Source: Porites lobata (Eukaryota; Cnidaria; Anthozoa; Scleractinia; Poritidae). Taken from it: DNA of 64,000 nt. The translations under genes and the position numbers were made by a program. Positions 30,751-43,000 of this stretch are shown piece after piece; position 1 is the first letter of the stretch, and every line of letters starts with the position of its first letter. Location: contig CALNXK010000007.1 of NCBI GenBank assembly GCA_942486035.1, positions 4,350,001-4,414,000 on the forward strand, written 5' to 3'. The notes below the pieces were generated by a model. That model was not told where the DNA came from, made no database searches, and saw only the letters and a list, made by a program, of their open reading frames with translations.

Positions 30751-33700
30751 GTAAGCTAAGTCAAGTCAGCTGTGAACTCGTCATTCAATCCTCACACTGC
30801 GAATTTATCATTTTCAGTGGTCCCGTACCTGTTAGTTTCTGTCTTCGTTAGCTTTTACGAATTTGCAAGTTGCGTAGCAGAAGTAATACTGTATTCACTA
30901 TTTTTATTTCTCTTATTTATCCACATTTCATACGTGCGCTAAAGGGGCTCAGGGTATTTTCAAGACAGCCGAGCATTTTATAGTTCATAAACTAAAATGT
31001 TTGGCGCCTATAGCTGTCCCCTCGAAATTTTTGTTAATCGATTAATGGTTCGTGTTGCACTCGAGAGCTTAGACTCCTTGGTGGATTTAACACGGTAAAC
31101 GAATTGACAGTTCTCTGTAGATACTTTTAAATCTTTGCAAAAAATTCGTTTAATTTCCCTTAGCCGTCAAATTTGCGAGAGACTCCTTGGAAACGAATTG
31201 AATCAGCTACCGTGTACTTTCATCGACTGTCCCTCATTCGGGTTAGAATCGAAATTTCTGTCTGTACACTCGCCGGTTTTAAAAATCGATTACTACGTTT
31301 TACCTTACAATCAAGATCGGTTTGTTAACGCGATTTTATTCATCAACAGCGAAATAACAACGCTTTTTAAACGGAAAATCGGGAGCTTTTTCGTCAAAAC
31401 ATTGTAGTTGTAATTGCCATACCCCTCTGCGAGGACATATTTACCTCTTTGTTTACATTTCACTGCGATTGGCGTTGGACAGTTCAGTGAACTCAGTGAG
31501 GGATGGTAACCTCAACACATCATGAGAAAATAAAAGATTTATTCACAATCTCTTCTTAGCCAGGAGGGCGATACCACTAGATTTTAAGCCGGCCGTGATC
31601 CATGTCATAACAATCGTGGTCACAAACCTGTTCAGCTAAAAAAATTATATCAATAAATGCATTTTGTATTAAATTTTCTGGAACAAGTTAATTCTTTAGC
31701 AAAGGTAGCCTTTTTAAAGGTGTATTCTTCCTGGTGGATAAGATAAATTAAATGTTCCACGATCAAGTGATTTTTGATGGGAGTAACTCTGGAAAGTTAG
31801 CAAGTCTATGTGTTTGTTCCACGGGGTGTCGTCTGCATGTAGTCAGGTCGGAAATAATTCCTGTTCGGTGTCACTCGATTGTGTCAAGTTTTTTTGTTGC
31901 CTGAATGCGAAGTGGCGCGAATAAGTCACATTTGAAGGACTTTTTTCATTTCATACAATATTCTGACTGAAAAAGGATGCGAGATATATATTATTGTAAA
32001 AACAGACTATATGTCACGCGAGGTGATTAAGCGATTTCGAATAATCCTTTCTCATAGTTATAGTACCACTTTAGATTTTTTCCTTGAATGACATATTAAT
32101 TACTGAAGGTAATATTCTTTCAGGTGAAATTCTGTTTTCCTTCATTTTAGAATATTAACTTCAGGTAAAATCAAAAATAGTAATTTTGTCTAAAGGAAGT
32201 GACTGTAGTCTTTGTAATGTTAAAAAGTCGGCCTTTTACGTTTTTCACTGTATACACGTAATATAATACCAGAACAAAAAGTGGCATGAAAAAATAAGGG
32301 CTTATGTAAACAGTTATATCTTCTAGCTGAAAGCTTTCTTCTTAATTAAAGTAAAATTTATCATAGGCCGGACACGAATGTGGACCTCATTATTTACATT
32401 TTATTCGGCAAGAAATCCGTGAGAAAGTCTTAGATTTAATTTTTTTTTAGCCACAAAGTACGCGATTCCCCCTCTTCAGCGTTATTATCGCAGATGTTAA
32501 AATGTAAATCATAAAGTAATATAAGCCAGAAAGATTGCCGGCATTCATTTATATTCATTATGATAAAAATGTTTTCAATGTTTTCCCTTCAGTTAAAAGC
32601 ATTGTAGAATTTCTTTTAACAAAATTATACAACTTTTGATACAAAGAAAGCTCTGTATTATTTTAAATTTTCTTTACAAAAGTATGCATCTTTTTGGGCC
32701 TTTAAAAATTATAAAATTTTGTTGTCAACAACAGTCTCAAAAAACCTTGGATGTAGTTTCAGATAAAATATGGAAATTGTTAGATGAAGAGGAGATCTGT
32801 AGATTACGGATGTAGTTTTAATATACAAATTTGTTCAACTACAAATTATATCACTGGTTTCGGATATGTTCATGATGATTATAGAATATAAATCTTTCTG
32901 TTCATTTCTAGATGACCAAAACATCTCCAAACAATTTGAACACAAATTATAAACTTGTTTTTACCATAATGATTTCTCATGTGGATTGGTTACAGATGTT
33001 TCAGATTAAAGTTGTTTGGAAGTTTTTAATTTTATCTTGACCAGTTACTTTAGTGTGGGCCACAGAGACTCACATGTACGAATAATGTCATCAATTCAAA
33101 CTAATTCATCACATTCTTGTACACATTAAGTAACACGTATGCAAAAGATAAGGCATTCTTTTAATGATACTTCATATATTTGTGGTTTTTTAACATTCTA
33201 TTATTATATATCCTGAATTTTTCTTGTTACATCCAAAAATTGACTGTTATATATAGATATCATAAAAGAATGGCCATTTTCTATTATCAGCTAAGGAAAG
33301 AATTAGAAATACCTTCTTTCTTTATTTGTTACTCATTTGTATATGTGAAAGTGTTGTCAAGTCAGTTCGGTACAATCTTTGTGTATTAGATTGTTTTCAC
33401 TTTTATTGTAATTGAAGTACATTTTAAAAATATTGTTAATGGCAAAAAATTAACATTGATATAATAGAAATGCAATAATAATGTTTTGTTCATTGCACTG
33501 TTTTTGGAATTTTTTCTGCAGAGTTTGCTCATACAGTAACCTACAGGCTTGTTTGCATGAGTTGTGTTAGTAATGGTTTTTTTTAAAAGAAAAATTAAAT
33601 TTGTCCAAACTTTGCTGGAGAGTTCAGGGCTGCATACTATTCTTTATAGGACAGGAAAATACACAGTTTTGTTATATGTAAGATTACAGGCATGCACACT

Positions 33701-36700
33701 TGTTCATTATTATTTTGGGGGAACTTGAACACTTAAAGTCCTGGATGAATGCATGAGAGACTGGAAACAAAGCGATTTTCTTGTGTGGTTATGAATATTT
33801 GAAAAAGGCCGCCATGTTCCTAGTGAATAATAGTTTCAAGACGTTACGGGGGTCCTAATATATTGGTATAATCCGGACTGGTATTCAGGGTGTTCATTAA
33901 GTACCGGAGATATTTTTTGCAGAATTCTCCATCTACTAGGCTAAATTCTCCCGCTAACATTTGGTATCCTACGACTACTTTTTCTTCAGACGTGGAGCCT
34001 TTTTCAAAATATTCTCCAGCATGCAAAGAAAGTGGTGTCAGATAGCCCGGGGCTAGTGGATTTTGCTATCGGGCTAGTGAATTCTGTTTTTAACTTGCCT
34101 GATGGGCAAGTGATAGTTTTTTAGAAATATGAATAACAGAAGAACTGTAATCAATCCTGCTCATCAAATTTTTTTCGGGCTAATTGAAATGACTTTCGGG
34201 CTAGTACATGCCAGCTACAGCTTGCCCAAATGGCAAGCTGTGAAACTGTCTTTATTTGCACCCTGTTATCCCTTAAAAATACACCTTTCTCCTGCTACTA
34301 GAATTCCTAGTGACGCCCCTGGGTATAAGAACACAGCCAGTGTTTCAAATAAGTCTTATAAGCAAGTTGCCTCAGAGAAAGTGTGTCTGTGGACTAACAC
34401 TTTTGTTTTCTAGAGCTATTTGCCTCATTGGTCAATGCAGATTTTTATTATTAATTATGAGGAAATGTTTGCATCAGCGGGCAAAGTCACTAGCCTGAGA
34501 AAACAGCTGACATTTCGCGAAGCCATCGCTGGTTTCCCTGCGAAATGATGTCTGAGGAATGACTGCAGTAATTCCTGACCATACTGATGACATGTCACTA
34601 ACCATAACTAGGCAGTGCTTGTGCTTGGTTGAATTAAGCAAATTTCCTTCCCAGCATGACCAGTCAGATGCACTATCCAGATCTGGGTAGTGACACATCA
34701 TCAGTATGGAATTTCTGCGCCTCCTCCTCTGATGTAAATTTTGGGTGGAAATCAGTTGTGACGTGGTGTAATGTCTGCCTTTTTTTTCTGTCTAGCAAAG
34801 TCACTAGAACTAGAATTTCAGTATGGCATCCTATCTTTCTCTGCTCTATGTTTTAGCAAGATCGGTTGACAGCAGCAAAGAAAAGTGCAAAAACTATCGT
34901 AAAATACTGACAGCAAAGTGGCTTCCTCCTTAAATTCGCAAAATGACGAGTTTTTGAGATATTTATATTGTGTGCTAGGGACATGTTAAACTACAAACGT
35001 ACTCTCTCCCACTAATAAGAGGGCCTTGTTCATGTTCATCCAAAATATGTGACAAATGGTAGCTGTCTGAGTGTATTTAAGTACCTGAAGGTCTCAGTGC
35101 ATAGTAGTAAACCTAAATGATCTGAGAGAATGGTGTGTATAGTCACCATTCAGCACTTTTGCTATCATGAACTGCTGTTTATATGTCTTAGTTTATAAAT
35201 GTGTGTTTTCTGATTTAGAAAATGTAACTGTAAAAAGTAAGTCGACTTTTATTTCTGATGAGGTGTAGTGTATTTCAATAAACTATCCTTAAGTCCCTTC
35301 AACATTCTGGTTCATTGGTCATAGCTCCTGTTGTTCCAGAGTACTTTGACCATTCGGTGGATTAAATACAAATATCATTACCATTAATGAAGTGACAATT
35401 CATTACCGGTACTTTTAAGGCACTGACAATAATATTAATTATTTAATCATTTGTCTCAACATGTGGTCACTTTTGATGTAGACGTGCTTCTAAGTCTTCA
35501 TTTTCACCTTTATTTAAAAGACTTGTTTCTCACGGCACCACTCAATTTGTGAAAAACCTTAGCTATAGTGACTGTTTACTTTCATGAACTGTTGATCATT
35601 TAGGTCAAGTCAGAACGGGCTAAAGGACGCAAGGGCAAATATCGCCAACTGTTTATTGTTTAGGTTGGAAAGATCTGTTTTAGACACACCAACCGGTTTT
35701 ATAATCAATACATTTGTGGCTTCTATTGTGGTTAAGTTGCATTGATGGGCCTTGGATGAGCAAAAGCATTTTGAGTTGAAGATGAACATAACAGATGTAA
35801 TTATAATTGAGGTACTAAGAGATACCATTCAGGAGTGATAAAATGTTTATCATAATTCCATGACAGATGAATACACACACTGTAGTGGTTATTTTAATAA
35901 CAATCAAGAGTTGGTGTAAGTGGTCAAAGTTCTAAGCATGATATTTTAATGCTTTCGTGATTAAACTATGGCTCTTAAACCAGATTAATCTCTTTATTCC
36001 TGGTAAAATTTTACAGTATGAACTCAATCAGATAACGTCTTGTGTGTCTATGATCCATTAACTCAAGAGTGCGGTCTCAGCTGTTAATTCTAAATAAGCT
36101 TACAGTTGAGTGACCACTGAAAATTATTGCTTCCTGTGGTGAATGAAACTCTAATGAAAATTTGCATGTACTTACATTAGCATATTTTACGACTGAATGG
36201 CCTAATTTTGTTGAGTAAGTTGTTAGTGAGTATATGCGATTGGTAAAAATAGAAAAAAAATTAACATTCAAGAAGAATATCAATGCATTTATGCTAAACT
36301 GATCTGCTATTTTAATGAAGTCATGCAATGTCTGCATTTAACACTTTGTTTTAAAATTTGCATTTGAATATAGGTAACTTGGTCTTTAGTTATATTGTAT
36401 CATTTTGATTAATAATGTCAGCATGATCTTGATATCCTCTCCGTTTGACAGTTTTTTTGTGACAGTGGTTTTAATTAGCTACTTGTGGCTGCATCTATAC
36501 CCTACAGTTTGCAATTTCTTCATTTGGTTTCACTATAAACCTGCTAATTTTCCTGTCTGGTTGATTTGTCATGCATACAAGGCCAGTATTAGATGGATGA
36601 ACAATTAAAGAGGCTGTGTCATGGTTGTCTAGTTCATTTTGTTTATTTTGCCAATTACAGGTCCTTATTCGCATTGGAACTCACATGTAACTAAAGTGAT

Positions 36701-39700
36701 TAAATTACTTGCATATGACTCAATCAAAGCTTCCGGTGAAGCAAATATGCGTCCAAAGCATTCTATCAAACATTACAAACAACAAAATAAACTTTGAAAA
36801 ACTGAAGCCTCTTCGTTTTTACTTGCTGTGTTTTTTATACCTTTGTTTAATGTTGTGAGTGTTCATTTATATGTTTCTCACAATTTGATGGCAGTTGCCA
36901 CTGTTGAAATTTCGATAAATCATTCGTGACACTGCTCTTTTAAGCAACTGAAAGAAGCAAGAGGGGGTGTTCCATAAATATCTCCACAAGAAGCTATTTT
37001 AGTCTGATGCAAAACAGCTGTAAATTTCTCACATTCCATTCAATAGTTACCTGTTCTTAAGCATCATTCTCAGGGTTTTGGGTGCAATGATCCTTCTTAA
37101 GCTTTAATCTTATTATTCTTTGACAAGAACATAGTCATTGTGTTAATCTGTTTTTATCCTTTTAAATGATTATTATGCAAAATAGATGATGTTTCTGTTT
37201 CTGTCTTTACCACGCTTGCTAGAGATTCAGTTGGATACTGAATAGTAATATTAGTAAATGTAAACTTCTTGTACAGATTTAATTGTTTTGTTTAACAAGG
37301 AACCAATAATAATATTATTGCCAAAAAGTTTGCTGGTGTATTTTTGGACAGATAATCATTTAGTGACTTCATGATACGGAAAGTATTAACCCATATTTCA
37401 GCAAGACCGAACTGAAAAAATCAGACCAGCTTTCCAAAGTTTGATAGTTATTGTTATTTTGCACGACATTGCCGTGTACCTGTCTTCAATGGTCTAGCAC
37501 TAGGAGCATCATTATCCTGATGAGGACAAAAGAAACAATTAAGGGTATATAGAGTGGTTAAAGCACATTAATTTATTTTTACAAAATGAATGTTCATGCG
37601 TTACAGATAAAATTGGAATTTGGAAGTGTTGTTTTTGCTTAGGAGAGGATAAAACCAGAGTACTGGGAGAAGTACTCTTGGAGTAAATAATTGCTGCCGG
37701 AGTCCTAAAACCAGCAACCAACACAATTCGTTTAATGGCATCAAGTTGTTAGCACTGAGATGGGAACCTGGACCATGTAGGCGGGATAAGAGTACTTTGA
37801 CCACTACATTACCCTTATTCCTGTATTCATGACATTAACTATTGATAAAAATCCCATTTTTTTCTTTCATCAGGATCCAAGATTTAATCAGGAAATTGAC
37901 CTGAAAACTGGTTACCACACTAGAAGCATTCTTTGTATGCCCATTACAGACCATTATCATGGAGAGGTATTAATTCTTTGTTATTAAAGTCGCAGGGCCA
38001 GGCGGAGAACCCTTTTCTGAAGGCTGTTCAGTCATGTGCAGCTTTATGCAGTTCAGTTGGTGTTGACGTCATTGTTGGTAGAGGTCTCATTATGCTGGAA
38101 TGTAGCTACCCTGTAAGGAGGGGAACATTGGGGGACGGTCAACACCATACCACAAAAAAAATAACAAACACCACATCACCCCAAAAAAAAGTTGAGGAAA
38201 CACCGATGTCGCAATGGACATTTTTACCGATACGGTGGCCATATTGATTTAATTTGATTTAAGGAGTATTATAGGAAGCCCTGGGGGCATGAGCACCTTT
38301 CATTTGCATTTTCGAGCGTTTTTCGGGACATTTTTTCTTAAAGTTTTCTTAGAATAAGATTGTAATGGGAAAAAAGATCCTTGTGCCATGTTTGGATGTA
38401 ATAGTGATTGCCTTTTTCTAGTTTAGTATTAGAAATAAGGTCTTTCACTGTATATTTCTCGGGAAAAAGGTGATCATCATTACATCCAAACACGCCACAA
38501 GGATCTTTTTCCCCATTACAATCTTATTCTAACAAAATTTTAAGAAAAAATGTCCTGAAAAGCGCTGGAAGTTACAAACGAAATGTGCTCATGCCCCCCC
38601 TGGGCATCCTATAATACTCCTTACATCGAATTAATTCAATATGCAGGGTTCTCAATAGATTTTTAAGTAGGAGGTGATCACTGATAAAGTAGGAGGCTCT
38701 TCCGCAAAGCCAGAGGTGTCAAAACAAAGCAAAGAAAAGCGACTTAAACACAAAGTAAGCGGCTATAAATCCCAAAGTAAGCGGCGATCAATCGCCGGGT
38801 GCCGTCTTCTATTGAGAACCCTGAATATGGCTGCCGTATCGGTAAAAAGGTCCATTTAATTTTTGTCCTATGATTAATCTATTCCATTAATCTATTGTGG
38901 ATGGAGGATCTTGGAGCTGGTTTTGATGGAGACTTAGGCTGACCTCTTTGATTCTAAGAACTCTATCTCAGTCATGCAGATGTAAAGACTGCATGTATGA
39001 TGGCGTGTTACAAACTTACTTGTGTGACGGTATTTCTGAGTCCCCACCCTTTTTCCCTCTTCATAAAAAATGGTGACACAGCTGGTCATGCACTCTGTTG
39101 TAAGCTCATTGACATCGATGTTGGTACTGAAGGTGGAATGATACCTTAATTATTAATTATTGCCTCCTGCTCACAATGTATTTTGAATTGTTTTTACAGG
39201 TAATTGGTGTCGCGCAAGTTATAAACAAAAGAGGATTTTTAGATCACACTTTCACAAGAGAGGACGAAAAGGTATTCAAGAAAACAGGACTTATTTTACT
39301 GTTTATTAAAATCAACGAAAAATTCAGTGAATAAAGTGAATTTGGCTTTAAACTAAGAAAGCTGTATGATGTCAGCTAAGTGGTACTTTTTATGATGCCA
39401 TCTATTCAGCTGTACAGGAGAGTTCTTCTAATTCAAAAAACTGAAGATATTGAGGGGAAAATTTTTGTTGTTGTTTTTTCAGTCTGGCAAAGATTGTATG
39501 AAAGAATTTTTGTTGTTTTGAATTTTTTTCCGTAGATATTCAGCAAATACCTTGTCTTCTGTGGAATTGGAATTACAAATGCAGAGCTCTATGAGAGAGC
39601 GCAACTTGAAATTAGGAGAAACCAGGTGAGAAGGTCTTCACATGGTACTGATGTTAGTTAACTTGTTAACATGCATAGGGAAGGAGGCAGTTTGGGTGAG

Positions 39701-39973
39701 CAGTTAGAGCACTGGACTTGTAATCTGGAGGCCATGTGTTCAAGTCCAGCCCTTACAGGTAGCGGGATTTGTACTTGCTAGTCCTGAGTTCAAGTTCTTG
39801 GCCATGTTTGCAAAATTGTTGACTGGTTTGCCTACTACCAGTTGGAATTTTTAACCTCGTTATGTTCAAGTTGAAGCATTTGTTTCATTTACCCTAAAAA
39901 GTGCCATAAGGGAAGAGGATAATTAAGTATAGTAGTTAATTGTTGTTGTTGGTATTATTATTTTTTGGAATTT

Positions 39974-40010
<37 letters not shown>

Positions 40011-43000
40011 ATATTATTACTATTCATGTCTTATCACTGTTTTCTTACTCTTGATGTATTTTTTTCTTTTAGGTTTTACTGGATCTAGCTAGGACAATTT
40101 TTGAAGAACAAAGTACACTTCATAATATTGTACAGAAAATTATGATGATCACTCAAACTTTACTTCAATGTGAAAGATGTTCTGTTCTTTTAGTTGACCC
40201 ATCCTCAAAGGTACATTCATTTAGTAGCAGTTCATGTTAATATGTTAAAAAACAGTTCTGCATTCTTCAGCTAGTTCTGATATTTAAAATGGGAGCCTGT
40301 TTTCTAATAATCTACCACAGGTTCTTGAAAGCTTCTTGGACATGAAATGAACTACCCCTAGCCTCCACATTAAGATCCCTCCCTACCAATCACCGCCCCC
40401 CCTCCCGACCAATCACAGCACATGTTGGGGGAGGGGGTCCATGTGAGACATTGGTTATGCCCTTGGTCATCCTTTTTCATACCACAGAGAATACTTGAAT
40501 GCCTTGTGAGGCACTGGCCTGTGGATTTTTATCCCTGTCTAAGAAGACTTGAAGGTCTAATCATCTGCAGATGTGAAACAAAGGAAACATTCTCTCCGCA
40601 GTAAGATCTGGGCATTTGAGCACTCCAGCCTGGAGTCCAACCTCGGCCTAACCCTCCATAGTCTGGTACCCAATGAAGCTTACTGGCTGTCAATGCACAT
40701 CCCAGATGGTGGGAGGGAGACGGGTGCTAGCGGATTTTTAAAACATTCACATCTTGTTATTTTGGACCATTTCTTTTTCTCACATTACTGACAACTAACT
40801 CTGAGGTAGCAGAAGGTTTTTTGTCAAGGTTTAGTAGGATTATTGTGATGTATCATTAACAACTTCATGTCCTTTACCTTGTTTTCATTCATTTTAGACA
40901 CTATTTTCTCAAGCATTTGATTTGGAGGCCAGGGATTATTTGAATGAAGATGACCAGACTGTCGTCAAACACAGATCTTGGTAAGGGAAAAATCCTAAAC
41001 TAACTGTCAGTGTATTAATGATAGCACCTTGTAGTAATCGTTGACACCATTTTTACATCCCTCTGCTAGATCTATACAGTATTATTTTGATAGCCATTTT
41101 CATACTTATGAACCATACACGGCTGCATGGGGCAAAGGCTGTGTTCTCCAAGTCTGTCATTTTAAGACCCTGAGTATATATTATTCCAGTCCCCACAGCC
41201 TCCTGCCAGGAGTTCTTTTTTTTATGTTTGTATACTCCACTGCATCTCAAAGTGTTTTCATTAAAAATAATTATTTGAGTTCCACTGAAAAGTACATGTG
41301 ACTTAAAAGTCTGGAAGGAAAAAGAAAAACAGGAGGTTTATTTATTTTTGTCACACATTACATTAACACAATTAACATACAAGAAAATAAACAAAAATAT
41401 ATAATTATGGTGAAAGGAAAGCCTAAGCCAGAAACCAGAGGCTTAAACGGCCCTGGCTCCTAATCGCTTTGTGAAAATAGATAGAAACTAAAAAAGTGCG
41501 GTGTAAATGCAGGTGTGATTCAAAGTAAAATTCAGGTGCTTTCAACCTCTTTTGACTCTCAATTTCCTTTGTCTGCTAATCACTACAGAGGAGTAATATT
41601 AGAGTTCAAAGGGCACATGATGGAAACTGAGAATCAAACTATTGTGAAACCATTTCAACCTGAATTTCATTTTGAAATACAACCAAAATATAATGCCAAA
41701 TTCATCCTTGCATTTTCTTCTTCTTTACAGCAGCAAGACGGAAATCAGATTTCCTGTCAATATAGGAATTACAGGTCATGTTGCCACAACAGGCGAGGTA
41801 ATATTATGAAGGTGTTTTCAGATGAAAGTGGTGATATGGTTAAAATTTTAATAATTTGTACAAAGGTACATTGATTATGCAAGATTGCTAACTCTTTAAA
41901 ATAAATTGGTCTGTTTCTCCTCTTTTAGACATTAAATATACCTGATGCATATCAAGATGAAAGGTTTGATCCTGCAGTAAGTTAATGTCTATTTTTTATC
42001 CAGATTGCATCGTACATCTAGATTTTTTTTCTGAAGCAGTTAAGAGCAATTTTAGACTCACTGTTGATTTTTTTACTCTCTGTTATTATTTTAATGAACA
42101 ACAATTGTCACAGCATGTGGATCTAGTCAGGAACTTGATAACAGACCATTTTACAGTTGTGGACTTGGTACCCTAGCCTTCAAGTGAATGTGAGGCTGAC
42201 AGTGACCTTGTTTTGGTTTTGATACAAACCTCATTTGCTTTGTTGTGGAAATTGTTCTAGAAAAATACTAGTTAGCATAAGAATAACTTGTGTTACATTA
42301 TAAAGCAGGAAGGTTTGTATCAAAACAAGGTCACTGTCTGCTTCGCTTCCATCCAGAACTGTAAAATGGCCTGTTTATTTAATACCGGTGTATACAGCTG
42401 GCTTTTCAATTTGGACTTTGTAATCTTAGGCATCTTTAAAGTAAAATATTTTGTTCTTTCCCCTGTGTTCTGTGCAGGTTGACCAAGCTTCAGGATTTGT
42501 CACAAAGACCATTCTTTGCATGCCAATCAAAAATGGTAGTGATGAAATAATAGGTAAGACTAATTAAAGCATATGTATTTAAACTTGTGATTTGGATGAC
42601 ACATCTGTGCTGCATCTCAAAAAGTGGTGTTGTGTTCAGCAGTTGCCATTTCTTTTAATATTATTATTAGTTGTGTCGGCGCATGGAAGGAACTGACAAA
42701 TCCACCCTGGGAAAGGATTCATTGGTTTATTTGATGTACCATGATCTGAGTGATCATAGATCACTGATCCTGATCTAGATCATTCCAAAGGAATACATCC
42801 TTATATTTTACCTGCCATTTTAAAGAAAAGAAATAACAGCATGAATGTAATCAATATTCTTCAACAAATGAAATTGGACCAAATGAGAGTGGTATCGCTT
42901 GCTGCATAACATAGCATTAAAGTTTGGTTTATATTTGTTTGACTGTTTAGGTGTCGTTCAACTTCTGAATAAGCTGGATGGAACGTCGTTCAACAAAAAT

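Larger units (their letters stand above)
30751..37873 (+). other. PDE5 intron 1 (7.1 kb)
   Basis: AT-rich with no supported exon. It contains the second copies of two repeat families (34036-34275 and 34494-34800) and a SINE remnant near 37740. Otherwise it looks unique. First-intron position and length make it a candidate for enhancers, but nothing in the sequence shows one. Confidence 0.6.
37874..39625 (+). other. PDE5A: PDE5 exons 2-4: second half of GAF-A
   Basis: Exons 37874-37966, 39200-39271 and 39536-39625 finish GAF-A, the allosteric cGMP-binding domain. They carry the conserved SILCMPI strand and the NKFD signature: Asn272, Lys273, Phe281, Asp285 (FTREDE). The connecting helix then leads on through KYLVFCGIGITNAELYERA. 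Confidence 0.85.

Noticed and set aside
39700..39775. tRNA-Thr gene
   Set aside because: The anticodon stem and both promoter boxes are recognisable, but there is no acceptor stem and a SINE-like tail follows.
41515..41874. 119-codon frame overlapping PDE5 exon 7 as a separate gene
   Set aside because: It reads through the true exon in the wrong frame. The exon is fixed by acceptor, donor and the GAF core in its own frame.
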